A DNA stretch of 64,000 nt from Micrasema longulum (GCA_022494885.1 JAGVSM010002943.1:1-64000); one strand, 5' to 3'; positions 52,430 to 63,128 are shown, counted from the stretch's first letter. A program made the numbers and translations. Notes: generated from the letters alone by a model not told the origin.

Positions 52430-52690
52430 CATCATTCCCTTTCCGCACCAAATGGTGCAAAGGGCACTGCATTGGTATACTAATTGCAGTGTATCTTGAT
52501 CGTTTTTGTTAAACCTAGGTAAGATGACCAGTCTTACTCTTTAGGTACCAGTCCCGGTACGACGAAATATTCTATTGGAAAAATACTTTTTTACATAAAC
52601 ATTTCATGTCAACCATGTCAGGAATCGATCCTGAAACCTCTTACATGGTAGGCAAACGCGCTGACCACCACACCACTAGGCCGACTTATT
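52430..52690 (-). mobile_element. SINE B, full-length copy
   Basis: The minus strand starts with a tRNA-like head: GTCGGCCTAGTGGTGTGGTG, GTCAGCGCGTTTGCCTACCA (box A region) and GATCGATTCCTGAC (box B region). The body contains TACCGGGACTGGTACCTAAA, GTAAGACTGGTCATCTTACC, ATCAAGATACACTGC and the tail AATGCAGTGCCCTTTGCACC, ATTTGGTGCGGAAAGGGAA, ending in a (GAT)n microsatellite (52430-52445 as ATC repeats). About 260 bp. Reference copy for this family. Confidence 0.8.
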
Positions 52691-53764
52691 AATATTAATA
52701 TCATCAAACTAATACCTGACATTTCTATCAAAAACTCCATAAATACTTTACACGCGATTAGTTGTCGTAATGCCTTTCTCGTGTATTTTTTAAGTATTAT
52801 ATTCACATGCAATTTTATTAACACTATATCATTAATACTTTCTTTACACCAACACCATTGTTAAATATTGAATTAAAAATATTGGTTTGAAAACATTAGT
52901 TCAACTTTGAAGTCTCTCAGCTTTACTTTTCATTATACAGCTATGCCATATAAAGATAAAGTATTTTAGGCTTTGCAAAAAATAAATGTCTTGTAGTTAT
53001 GCAGTTACGGTATATCTGTTAAGAAATAATTGTTATTCAGTTATGTGATTACGGCGAAACAACTGTCATCCAGACCACGCAACAAACAACTGTCGTACAG
53101 CATTAAGATAATAAAATATATAGAGATAACACTCCATACAATCCCAAAGGAAAAGAACGACCAGCGAAAGGAGCAAGTATTATCACGTCATATCATGTCA
53201 ACTTTGACAAGCAAAACAAGTAGTACAGTAAAAAGTATGGACTGTTTACATCGATCTACTGTAAGTTCTATTCGGTATGTCACTCCCTTCCGCATACGCG
53301 TCACCTTTGTTTATCGTTTCACTATACGCCCGACGAACTGAGCAGGACAGAGACACGAAATAGCTGGTAAAATATTGATAAAATGTTTTTTAACATAGAA
53401 ATAGCTATGTTAAACAAGTAAACAAGATAAAAACATAACTTACCGTTGGAAGGTTATACCATCGCTTTTCCAGGTTGATTTTTGCAGTATCTTAGCGTAC
53501 ATATAGACATTTTAGTAATTGCGAGGAGATAAGTAGCCGGTGAATGCTCGCAACAGACTTAACTCCGTTCTATCAAATAAATGCCAACTGGCCGCAAGTT
53601 GAGTGAACATATTTCGAACGCACATGTTAACTCTAGTTATATACCTCAAATTCGTAAAGTAATGGTGAAACTGTTTATACACTTTACTACAAATAACTTG
53701 TTTACAGTTATGCACTTACGGTATTAATGTTATAAAGGTTATAAATCATATAACAACTGTTATA
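52691..53764. other. Unassigned, includes GC-richer 53030-53340 and 53510-53720
   Basis: Two short similar words, TATGCAGTTACGGTAT (52999) and TATGCACTTACGGTAT (53709), lie about 710 bp apart in the same direction and may bound an element. The frames 53030-53341 (+) and 53512-53715 (-) have no recognised domain. Confidence 0.35.
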
Positions 53765-53845
53765 TAATAGAATGTGTTGTGCTATAATTCACCACTGTAA
53801 TTGGGTCTCTTGGCCTGTAGTTTAGCAACAAATAACTGAAAAAAA
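53765..53845 (+). repeat. LINE 3' UTR motif, copy
   Basis: TATAATTCACCACTGTAATT, GGGTCTCTTGGCCTGTAG resembles 55810-55857 (TATTCACCACTGTAATTAGG, CATCCTGGCCTGTTGTAATG) and the UTR after the LINE tail at 11921-12270. Confidence 0.45.
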
Positions 53846-55804
53846 ACTTCTCCGTCACATACTCCTCACCGCATTCGACAACTTAAGCCTCCGTGGCGCG
53901 GCGATCTAAAATTGCGTGTGGCTAAACGAAGAAAACTTGCCAAAAAAGTTTTCTGAAATCTCGCAGCCTTAGTGCGGAAAAAATATTATTAAAAAGTACA
54001 TTTTAAATACCTTATTGAATTGTGAAAAAATGAGGAACTGAATTCTTTTGTCTTTGGGATCAAATTGATTTAATCCTTCAATGGTCTAACTGTTAAACAA
54101 TTTTTATAGCAACCGATGAAAAGTAATAAGCTTTGTTTACTTGACTTTTCCATATCAAAACTGTTCTTCATCTCTTTCGCAAAAACTTCAATTTAATACT
54201 GTTACTTAGATTTTATATTGTTAGTTACAAATGTTTATTTCTTCGAGTTTTTAATGTAATGGTCCTCTTTCGTAAATGACTGGACCAGAAAAGATGTAAA
54301 GAAAACCTTCTGGGATTTTCTTCGCCGGGATCCAAAAATACATTTATTTCATCCCCTGACTTTCCGATAGTTTGACATTAGGTTCCCAATAAAAACCCTT
54401 TCGACAAAGTAAACAAAATTAAGGGTCTTACGGACTCGTATGTTCCATGTGAATTTCTTACGTCGTTAAACTAACTTCACGGACAAACTTCTTTCGTAGT
54501 CAGTACAGGAGAACTAGCGATCTAAGACGGAACAAATATTTAAATCACAGCAATGCAAGGCAAATTAAAAGTTTTATTTTGGAAACTTTAAACAAATTTT
54601 TCAAAGCATCCAAAAAATTGACTGTGTACGTTCATTTTATAATATTGAATCGATTTAACACTATTTGTAGCTAAGGGAAAATGAAAATTATTTATATTAT
54701 TTATTGACAATTTTTGATGGATATCCATTGTAATGATGTAATAACTTATATTTAAATATAGGTTATTAATTTTAAAATACTTGATGTTAGTTAGTTAAAC
54801 TTTTCGGGATTGAATTTGTTTCATTCTTTTTCCTTTATTGGATCTAAAAGCTTAGTTAATTTTTTGTAGCGAATAAATAAGTAAACATAAAACTCGCTTG
54901 AGTCATAAATATTCTCACGCTTACTCTCACAATAGTTGTTTAAGGAAATTCGAGATAGTATAAGGAAGAAATTCGTCTTATTTTACCTGTGAAGGTGTAC
55001 GGCAGGTAAAACTAAAGTTCTTTTGAAGTCATTTGAGTTTTACGACTTAAAGTGCACATCTTCGTAATTTTTCATTTTTATTTTCCGTCGCTCGCTAGAA
55101 AAACTTTTATTAGAGATATTTTTCTTCCTAAATTTGCTGGTTACAACTTTTTAATGCAAAATCTGCACAGTTGACATTTGTGAAAGGAACGCGACAAGCA
55201 ATTATTTAATAACTCCAAACTTTTTCAATCAAAATGAATTTCTTTTACTTTAGATTCCTGGGTCTCATTGATAAGGCATGCTCAGTGTTAGTTAGGTGCA
55301 TTGACGTTTCATTCTGCAATGTGCTGTAAAAGTTATATCTCAAAGTTATTATGTATTCAAGGTTTAATTCCCGCCAAGCTTGCCGTTAAATATATTTAAA
55401 GTGGCGTATTTTATTCCCAAGAGTGGGTATTTATTAGTTTCTGAAAAGGCAATTTTAGCGTAAAACTAACTTTATGCTTTCATTCAAGAAAAAATGATCA
55501 ATATCTACTGCAATTAATTATTAAGTAACTCAGTACCCAATCTAAATTTTTAAGGTTCATTAATTAGAAGTTAAATATTCCTATTGAAAAGATGACTGTA
55601 AATGTATAATGAAGCAATTTAAATTATAATAGTACATATTAGTAATAGATGGGAAATTTGCGATTTAGTACTGCTATTTGTAATGCCAAATTAATAATAT
55701 GTTGAGACACTTCCAAATGGCAGAACACTTTTTCATGTGAGACGCCATTGAAGAAGACAAACTTCGCCTTTTTTGGTTTTTTCGCATAGTGCAAACTACA
55801 TAAC
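53846..55804. other. 2 kb without recognised genes or repeats
   Basis: AT-rich, slightly more mixed at 53870-53950 and 54290-54530. No frame, repeat or RNA signature could be supported; probably unique intronic or intergenic DNA. Confidence 0.45.
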
Positions 55805-55870
55805 TAGGTAAACTCTGGGTATTCACCACTGTAATTAGGCATCCTGGCCTGTTGTAATGTTTAAAAAAAA
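55805..55870 (+). repeat. LINE 3' UTR motif, copy
   Basis: GGTATTCACCACTGTAATTA, GGCATCCTGGCCTGTTGTAA ends in an A-run at 55861-55870, consistent with a 3'-terminal LINE insertion scrap. Confidence 0.5.
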
Positions 55871-56529
55871 TGAAACAAACATAGAATTGTGAACTTATTT
55901 CATTTATCCTCTTTAAAATTAAAATTGGTGCTTTGTAAAAAAAAATATTTCCAAAATGTAATTATTTACTATGTGTACGTGCTGTCACTAGCGCTACCTT
56001 AATATATAGGAATTTACATTTTTATCTGTTACTCCAAATCTTTTCATTTTTATTATAAAATTACGTGTAAAATTAAAATTTAATATATGTCTTTTTTTTC
56101 AATTTTTATATTTGCCACTGTTTTTATGCATTCATATTCTTTGTAAGTTTTATTTGTGTATGTACACGATTGTAGTATATTTTGTTTTATGATATATTTT
56201 TTAAATATTTTGAAATACATATGCAGATGAATTAACGGTTTTTACTTTAAATAACCAAATCGTGCTTATTTTTATGTCAGTGGAATTCTTAAAAGAAAAC
56301 AATAATTAGTGCCAATAAGAGAAATATTATTGTCAAATTTCATTGCTTCTGAAATCTGAATTTAAACAATAAACAGACCTTACGACATGCGAAGTATTTT
56401 ATAATCAAGTTGTAGAGGTTCAGTTAATTTTTATTTCTTAAAAAAATACACATTTGCAATAATATTTTGTTTTAAAATGAAAATATTATAAATATTATAC
56501 CTACAATATGTTCATATACCACAGATTTT
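55871..56529. other. AT-rich spacer
   Basis: Nothing recognised. Confidence 0.45.
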
Positions 56530-56605
56530 CTTAAATTGAACGGTGTGGGTAGGTTGGAAGAAATTGCTTTAAGGCGATATGCACGCTCTTATGCATATGT
56601 ATGTA
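56530..56605 (+). repeat. LINE 3' end hairpin motif
   Basis: GGTAGGTTGGAAGAAATTGC, TTTAAGGCGATATGCACGCT corresponds to the UTR end seen in minus sense at 28345-28445 and 44738-45020 (GGAAGAAATTGC...GCAATA.G.C.GCC). Confidence 0.5.
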
Positions 56606-56831
56606 AAATTTATGTGTCGCTGATTAAGTTCAAAGGGGCTACAAATCAAAATTCGACTTATATCAATAGAGCCAATCATAGTTTTTAACGTGAATTTTCG
56701 CTTTTATTATAAACCTCCTTTTCATATTTATGTTTTTATTATAATTAGATGCGTTTTTTTAAAGCTGTATCTATCTAGTTGTGGAGTTTAGTGCTAACTA
56801 TCACCGTTAAGCTCTGAAGTTAGCCACCAAA
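56606..56831. other. Spacer
   Basis: CTAGTTGTGGAGTTTAGTGC near 56775 has a short likeness to the start of repeat D (TTAGTTGTGGAAGTCAGTGC). Confidence 0.3.
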
Positions 56832-57686
56832 ATGCAAAATGTCAAAAAGGCTGTTGTGCGTTTTGGCTCATTTATAATTTTTTGTGAAATACTGACTTCT
56901 TCTGATTGTATTAAACTTCAGTGTGACATTCAAAATATAATTCAATGGAGCAAACAAAACAAATTGTTCTTCAATGTTTCCAAATGTTTTGTAATGGCAT
57001 ACACAAGAGCATCCAAAACAATATACTATCGTTATCTTATGGACGGAGTAAGACTTGAAAGGGTTTCAACGTCCAGAGATCTCGGGGTGTTGTTTGATGC
57101 TCAGTTATCTTTTAATCTTCATATAGTTAATCTATGTAATGACTCCCTTAAAATGCTTGGTTTTGTTCTTAGAAATGCCAAGATCTTTTCTAACACTCAG
57201 ATTTTGAGGACATTGTATAATTCCTTGGTAAGAAGTCGTTTGGAGTTTAGTTCCATTATTTGGTCGCCACATGAGACTCGATACTCTTTGATGGTGGAGA
57301 GAGTGCAGAAAAAATTTCTGCGCTATCTGTACCTTAAAGAGTGTGGATATTATCCTTGGCTCTTCCCAACTGACTTTTTACTGGGAATGCTAGGCTATCA
57401 GTCATTATGGAGGAGGAGGGACGTTCATTTGGGTGTTCACTTTTTCCAGGTGATCGGTGGTCGCATACATAACTCAGAAATTCTGATGGATGTAGGTCTT
57501 TTCGTACCTGATAACTATCTTCGACAAAGACAGCATCGATTGTTTTACCTACCGCGATGCAGAACCAACCTGCCAATGGTTATGCCGGTTGGTAGGGCAA
57601 TCTTACTACTTAATCGCATCGCCTCGGATGTCGACATATTTCACGACAGTGGGCCTTCCCTTAGGAAAGCACTTTCTAACATTTAA
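56832..57686 (+). pseudogene. LINE ORF2, RT thumb and C-terminal domain
   Basis: Open for 284 codons, the longest frame in the window. Residues about 15-60: FIIFCEILTSSDCIKLQCDI, QNIIQWSKQNKLFFNVSKCF (segment following the RT catalytic FADD motif, which itself is missing). Residues 65-95: RVSTSRDLGVLFDAQLSFNL. Residues 120-180: ILRTLYNSLVRSRLEFSSII, RVQKKFLRYLYLKECGYYPW. Residues 215-270: VPDNYLRQRQHRLFYLPRCR, TNLPMVMPVGRAILLLNRIA. The first about 14 residues are probably flank. Open but lacking the active site, so inactive. Confidence 0.8.
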
Positions 57687-57835
57687 TTTTTCTTTTTACA
57701 TTTTGTTATATTATTTTAATAACACAATTATCTACTGTAATTTGTGATTTATTATTGTATTTAGAATGAATTGGGTCTTTTTCTGTAATGTTCTAAATAT
57801 CTGAATAAATAAATGAAATAAATGAAATGAAATAA
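56832..57835 (+). mobile_element. 5'-truncated LINE with UTR (YYPWLYPT family, copy 3)
   Basis: ORF2 C-terminal half (see next entry) followed by a UTR ending in GAATAAATAAATGAAATAAA and TGAAATGAAATAATG near 57801-57838. The tail abuts the minus-sense Penelope-like element. The 5' truncation point is just after the RT catalytic block. Confidence 0.75.
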
Positions 57836-57949
57836 TGCAAAATCCACTGGAGTCTTTTTCTTGTAAAAAAATATGACCGATCTCATTTTTGCAATAAAGC
57901 GAAATTTCAGGGTTTTCGATTTGTGGCCCTTTTGAATTTGAGCAGCGAT
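57836..57949. other. Junction between LINE tail and Penelope-like element
   Basis: About 115 bp of unassigned sequence. Confidence 0.35.
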
Positions 57950-57979
57950 ATATATAAAGTGTTAAAATAACTTTGTGGT

Positions 57980-58330
57980 TATTAATTATAATAAATATTA
58001 TAATAAAATATATATTATTTTCAACATGAAGTACTTTTAATCCAGTGTCTTTATTGAAGTTATGATTATTTTCTATGAGACGATTTGCGAATTCAGAAAA
58101 ATTATTATTATTTAAGCATCTTAAGTGTTCTTTTACTCTAATATTAAAGTTTCTTTTAGTTTTTTCAATGCAGAATGAATCGCAATCATTACAATTTAAT
58201 TGGTATATTCCAGATTTATTATATTTATGGACTTTGTCTTTGTGATTTTTTAACAATATTCCAATATTATCAGTTGTGTAGAAAGCCGGTTTGATGGTAG
58301 GGAATTTGATAATTGTTTTGAAAAAATGTC
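57980..58330 (-). pseudogene. Penelope-like GIY-YIG endonuclease domain
   Basis: The minus strand reads TIKPAFYTTDNIGILLKNHK, DKVHKYNKSGIYQLNCNDCD, SFCIEKTKRNFNIRVKEHLR, then SEFANRLIENNHNF. SGIYQLNC is the GIY part and the KTKRNFNIRVKEHLR helix has the conserved arginine. The usual YIGQT is FCIEKT here, so the YIG motif is degraded. In other members this domain nicks target DNA. It is in a different frame from the preceding linker. Confidence 0.75.
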
Positions 58331-59215
58331 ATTTATAAAAAGAATCCGCCTCCATTGTTTATGTGGGTTTGCTTTATTTACTGTGGGAGTCGAATAGAAA
58401 TATTTGTTTATAAGTTTGCGTTTTTGTTTTTGATTTACTATTTTATCAATTAAGTTCTCATTATATCCATTTTTATTAGCAATCTCTTTTATTGTATTAA
58501 GTTCTTTTTTTAAATTAGTATCATCTAGAGGAACGTTAATTAACCTATGTTTCATTGAATGGAATGCAGAATGTTTATGGGCAATGAGGAAGTTCAGTGG
58601 TTTTTTTCAATTTTTTTATTTGTTAATAAACTGTTAAACTAAGTCAAAATTTATTTTTTTTAATTTTTATATATCGTATTATCGGCGCTATGATTTTTTA
58701 AAGTTTTGTATTTCTAAAATAACTCCGCTTGTGACGTCAGAGGTTCATTTCCGCTTATTCTCATTCAGTTCTTCCTATTGGTCCAGAAGCGACAAACAGA
58801 CCGGAAATCTTCCATAGCTCTCAGATCATAGGTTGATTCACATGAACCAGTGACGTCATTTAAAATAGTGCGTTTTTATCAAAATATTTTTTTATTATTT
58901 TTTCTGTACATTTTCAAGAAACTTTGCATTACAATTTAATGCTATAATTTTTACCCCGCGTAAGAAAACATTTTTTGTATCCAATTTCCCGTAGGGCTGA
59001 AGTTCTTCATTGAATGATTTGAAGAATTATGAATAATTATGTCTGTATATTCTTTATTTTTTACTATTTTATTATTAAAACGATCACGATATTTTTTTTC
59101 ATCTAATGTAAGCATAAAATATTGTTGAAAATATGTTGTGAATTTCACAGGGTGTAAAATGGAATATGATTACGTTGTTCGTTTTTTTACAAAAACCACA
59201 GTTAAAAAAATTCAT
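58331..59215 (-). pseudogene. Penelope-like RT C-terminus and linker, interrupted
   Basis: Upstream piece (59150-59006): QYFMLTLDEKKYRDRFNNKI, VKNKEYTDIIIHNSSNHSMK. Downstream piece (58595-58330): NFLIAHKHSAFHSMKHRLIN, VPLDDTNLKKELNTIKEIAN, KNGYNENLIDKIVNQKQKR. YTDIIIHNSSNHP..., then HS..HRL...P, is the typical Penelope RT end. The two pieces join in frame once the insertion and one copy of its GAAGTTC duplication are set aside. Confidence 0.75.
58589..59005. mobile_element. 403-bp nonautonomous insertion with 7-bp TSD
   Basis: GAAGTTC at 58589-58595 and again at 58999-59005 bound 58596-58998. The insert has no coding capacity; it contains CTTGTGACGTCAGAGGTTCA and CAGTGACGTCATTT, which place the TGACGTCA word twice about 130 bp apart. 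Its ends (AGTGGTTTTT and CGTAGGGCT) show at best a 2-3 bp inverted match. A cut-and-paste MITE is the likeliest type; family unknown. Confidence 0.65.
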
Positions 59216-59260
59216 CCTATTATCTGAAAATTCTGAATGTGACGAAATAAAAATGAATTT

Positions 59261-60354
59261 ACCGTGGAACCTTAAGTCTTTAGCATAACCTCGGATCTAT
59301 ATTTTGTTGCTGATTTAATACGTCACCCATTTCATCGTTTTTCACTGCTAAAAACCCAAAACCAAAAAAAACCGTTTTACCATGAAAATCAAATATATAG
59401 CATGAAGTTATTATTAGGGTTTTTTTTTGGTTTTCGATTAAAGGTTGCGAGTTATTTTTGTATCAATCTGCAAACATTAACTGTACAACGCTTCCAGTTT
59501 TTATTGCATTTCTGATTTATGGAGTTATCTCCCATGTTGTAAAATATTTGAGTCGGTACATTAAAATAATGTTTCTTATGTAGTACACCAACAAAAATCA
59601 AAATTGACTTATTTTTTACTTGTTTGTAACATCAGGCAATTATTTTTGGAGTATCTCAAAGAAATTTACAAGATAAATCAAGACTGTGATCGGTATACCA
59701 ATATGCACCAATAAATGTCAAAGGCGAATTATGATAATTGTTTTAATAATACGGACACATGTTATGGTGAAAAATAAGTTATGCTTGTGACAAAAACCTT
59801 TATTTCTCCCCCACATAGATGATAGTCATAGGATTTAAAATTAATTATGGTTTTCAACAGTGTCGCTGTAGTCTAATTTTTTTATGATTGTTAATAATAT
59901 ATTTCTGGAATTATTCATATTTGCTTGCTGGTCGATATTTAGTTCAAGGGGGTTTTGACTCTTGAATAGAAAACTTTTACAGGTGGATTTGAGTCGCTTT
60001 GTAACATCATGACAGTTTTCTAACGGTTGACGTTAACATAGTCATATATAACATTATTTGATACTTTGATAATAGTCGAGTCAGAAACAGAACCACAAAG
60101 AATTTTTAAAAGGACGTTGAAAAATTAACGGATGCTTTACAACGTAATATTTTTCCGAGAAATTAATTACAACCTTTGATTTTTTAACCATAATAATAAA
60201 CCGATAAAAAACCTTATACAAAAACCTACGTAGTTCAAGGACTCATAAAAAATTACTAAAATGATTATCCATAATATTAAGCTGTAAATATGTATTTAGC
60301 TTTGGCGAAAAATAAGTATTTTTACTTTCTATAAAATATAAAAATTAATGACTC
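59261..60354. other. Unassigned AT-rich stretch
   Basis: No gene or repeat family recognised. Confidence 0.45.
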
Positions 60355-60400
60355 GTCTTCACTGGGGTAACGCGTGCCGGGGACGCTTTTGTAATTTTTA
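60355..60400 (+). repeat. Short repeat shared with 22055-22090
   Basis: CACTGGGGTAACGCGTGCCG, GGGACGC against CACTGGAGTGTCCCGTGCCG, AGGGAAAC. Non-coding. Confidence 0.35.
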
Positions 60401-60544
60401 TATTTTTTTACAAATGACGATATAATAAGAATTAAATTTTTTAAATATCAAAACAATATAAAACGCTGTTTTTTCAACACCACACATTTTATGTTATAAC
60501 TTATATTTATAAATAAGTTACTCATTAAAAATACTTGGTACACT

Positions 60545-60625
60545 TCCACTTGTTTATTCGACCAATTAGCTCTTTTACCATCTAATGGGCGTTTTTAGAC
60601 TGGACCAGTCTGTGGACCAAGGGAG
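60545..60625 (-). repeat. Dispersed repeat C, minus copy
   Basis: The reverse complement reads CCAGTCTAAAAACGCCCATT, AGATGGTAAAAGAGCTAATT, GGTCGAATAAACAAGTGG, matching 24292-24352. Confidence 0.55.
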
Positions 60626-60954
60626 CTAATAAGAGTGTTTTTAAATTCTATCTGCTGATTTATAAAAAAAAATTACTCCTTTTTTTAATTCTATTTTTTC
60701 TACAAGTTTTAATAACTCTTACTTTGGACTTATATGTTCTACTCAATTATAATTAAAATTTTAATAATACATATCTTTAGATTAGATAAAATTATTTTAT
60801 ACTTACAATAGAAATGTCACTATATCAAGAATTGACAATAAATAACTGAAATCAAAAACAATAAACCTGTGCGTTTTTTATGTTTTTTTTTTACATATTT
60901 CAGTTTTTTTGTCCATTATCACCGGACGTAAATAACTGCTAGAAATTGGGAATC
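60626..60954. other. AT-rich spacer
   Basis: Nothing recognised. Confidence 0.4.
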
Positions 60955-61042
60955 GTGTAATGGTAAAACGGCGTTAGAATCTCGCACTTTTGATCCATGA
61001 GTCTAAGACCCTACCACTGGACCACAACCCGACAAGATGCTA
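60955..61042 (-). mobile_element. SINE head (tRNA-like)
   Basis: The minus strand reads GTCGGGTTGTGGTCCAGTGG, TAGGGTCTTAGACTCATGGA and GTGCGAGATTCTAACGCCG. The first part matches the SINE A head at 14696-14720 (TCGGGTTGTGGTCCTGTGGC) and has a good box A. No SINE A body follows; box B is GCGAGATTCTA, a weak form. Confidence 0.55.
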
Positions 61043-61260
61043 AAATTAATGAATGAAAAAAAACGAGGAAGACCGTGGTAGACATGACATGACCAAATCT
61101 AACAAAAACTTGAAGATGGACATGTCAAAACTTGGAATAATCTTCGGGCATTCATGTGAAGATGCATGAATGTAGAGAAAACAAGGTGTGTATGCAGACA
61201 GGATAATATGGTGTTCTATCTTCTATGCCTACCTCCACAAGGAAACGGCGTAATGGTTTT
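61030..61260 (+). pseudogene. LINE ORF2 C-terminal tail with UTR
   Basis: Reads NEKKRGRPW, then HDQI and LEDGHVKTWNNLRAFM with stops, in the style RGRP...W.D...... .... .W......R..WR of RT-type LINE tails. The UTR includes ATGGTGTTCTATCTTCTATG. The left edge overlaps the SINE head. Confidence 0.5.
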
Positions 61261-61610
61261 TTGGTTTATTTAAGAAATATAGTCTTCTTATAGCAGGGGA
61301 TACCATGACATGAGATTTGAAATTGCTTTCAAGAAAAAATACGATGATAGTCATCTCATCTTGAAATGAGATTTCAAACACTTCAAAGTTGAGTCTCTCA
61401 TTAAGATCCTCTCATTAAGGATCCATCATGACATGAGTTCGCGGGCAAGAGACGGGGTGGTAGAAATGCATATTTGGGGAGTTGTAGTGACGGGGGTGCA
61501 CTTTGGAGGTTCAGGGTGCATGGGCGCCTGGCAGTCTGGCGCCGGCTCCACCCCCACAGCCTCCCGGGAGTACTGTTACCAGGCGGTAACAAATTGTGGG
61601 AAATCGTTCA
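61261..61610. other. GC-rich block, unassigned
   Basis: 61420-61600 is the most GC-rich part of the window, with GGGGTGGTAGAAATGC, GTCTGGCGCCGGCTCCACCC and CTCCCGGGAG. Frames on both strands are open but match nothing known to me. A hairpin ATCTCATCTTGAAATGAGAT at 61353-61372 precedes it. It could be a CpG-rich regulatory patch, an exon or foreign insertion. Confidence 0.3.
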
Positions 61611-62339
61611 ATCAAACTTTGTCAGAAAGTAAAGGTACAAAAATTTAGGAAATGGAAAAATGCAAACATAAACACATTGTTTTTAAAATTTACCTGCGGC
61701 TTAAGGCCATTTACAAAATTAAATACAACACAATAAGTTATGTTCAGTGTCCAGGTGAATGAAACATACAGTTTTGATGATACAAAACTATTATCCTGGA
61801 CCGATGACAGAAAATCGAGTGGATAAAAGTCCGTCTCGAAGTGTTGTGATTGGCACATTCATCTACCATACTTGTGGTCCAGGGTAACCTAACCAAACCT
61901 TACCTTTAATTTTCGTGGTTGACAACAACTGTAACGTATGTTTGCTAATAATTGTGACAGCTATACCAATAACTGTGACATCGATTTTTTTTGACTGAAA
62001 GTTCAACCGAGTTCTACTTACTCGTGTTAAATAAATCTTAAATGCGTGTATAAAGTTACTGTTAAGATATAATACCTTTGATTTTCATTTGATTTATTTC
62101 AAACACAAAATATAGAGAGCCAATTAAGTAAACGAAGAACGCTTAAGATGCCAATAACAACTAACCCCTTTCTTTAGTAAGTTTTTAAATTTGACTTCTG
62201 TTTTTTATTAAAACCAGCATAAGCAATAATCGTTGAAAACTTGTAGGATATAAAAACTTTGTCATTCAATTGGTAAAGTGAAATAAATTATTCCTTATTT
62301 CAATTGAAATTATTATTTTTTTATATCTTTTATTGACAA
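61611..62339. other. Unassigned
   Basis: No feature supported. Confidence 0.4.
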
Positions 62340-62400
62340 CTTATTGTTTATTCAATAACCGACCGGTATCAAAGCTTCACGTGCTCCCTTATCAATGAAT
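62340..62400 (-). ncRNA. Hammerhead-like core, second family, decayed
   Basis: The minus strand reads TTGATAAGGGAGCACGTGAA, GCTTTGATACCGGTCGGTTA: first box TTGATAA, partial stem II GGAGC/GCTTT, GATACC instead of GAAACC, and the trailing CCGGTCGGT shared with 13349-13360. Downstream a GAATGACAAAGTTTTTATAT (near 62270) echoes the Penelope terminal motif. Confidence 0.35.
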
Positions 62401-63034
62401 ATAATTATATCTCATACTTTTAACGGTATCCATATAAATCTACCCCATATGGTGGTATTAATTCAATTCTTGAAAACAAATTGTATTCTGTGTTTGTTTG
62501 TGGTATGGAGTGAGATGTGAGGGGGGTTAAAAATCGATCGTTTGCACTTGTCTCAGCAAAGTAGATAGTAGTGGACCGTAGGATATATGATTAATTTTAT
62601 TTTTCATTATTTTTTATTATTGTTTAACGCTTTTTTAATTTCATTTTTTTAAATTAAATGTCGTCTTAATTTAAATGTTTTATATTCGAATAATTTTTAT
62701 TTAAGTTTGAATTATTTTAAAAGTAACCATAAAGTAAATACTTTAAATAAATATTTAAAATTGTTCGTGATTCATATATTATTAATCGTAGTATCCAGAT
62801 GTTGATTTATATTTATGGTTATATTATAATAATTGTTATTTTTAAAACATTAATAATACGTATGCTTCCATTTTCCATAATGTTGTATGTAAACTCAACA
62901 CAGGCCTCATAGCCTTATGGAGTTAGGGATACTTTATTATTTTTGTGTAATATGAACTTTTGTATTAATAAAAATAAAAAATAAAATAAAATAAACAAAT
63001 TTTTAGGCCTTTAAAAAGTGTGCAAAAATAAAGG
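62401..63034. other. AT-rich stretch without genes
   Basis: ATGCTTCCATTTTCCATAAT at 62863-62882 may be a small FB end. Nothing else recognised. Confidence 0.4.
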
Positions 63035-63128
63035 AAACAATTTGTCATAAAGCAGGGTTTGAACCTCAGACCTTTAATACTTAAATCTGTGACATTACTG
63101 CTGTTCCACAACTGTCGTTTAAAACCGT
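63035..63128 (-). mobile_element. tRNA-derived SINE head
   Basis: The minus strand reads GACAGTTGTGGAACAGCAGT, AATGTCACAGATTTAAGTAT, TAAAGGTCTGAGGTTCAAAC, CCTGC. GAGGTTCAAACCCTGC is a good box B/T-arm. No matching acceptor stem, so not a tRNA gene. The head differs from SINE A and B. Confidence 0.5.

Larger units (their letters stand above)
57950..59260 (-). mobile_element. Penelope-like retroelement, 3' part
   Basis: Minus strand, in order: end of the RT domain, a linker, a GIY-YIG endonuclease, and the terminal motif AATAACCACAAAGTTATTTT at 57978-57959. The order RT then GIY-YIG is specific to Penelope-like elements. The copy is 5'-truncated, has one frameshift (about 58318-58325, in an A/T run) and is split by a 403-bp insertion at 58596-58998. 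No complete hammerhead-bearing terminal repeat was found at its right or left edge. Confidence 0.8.

Noticed and set aside
52618..52824. Minus-strand 68-residue frame
   Set aside because: Its C-proximal half is the translation of a SINE head; no protein meaning.
57334..57576. Minus-strand 80-residue frame
   Set aside because: Antisense shadow of the LINE C-terminal domain on the plus strand.
61433..61648. Plus frame in the GC-rich block as a gene
   Set aside because: Frames are open on both strands simply because the block is GC-rich; no homology or splice context.
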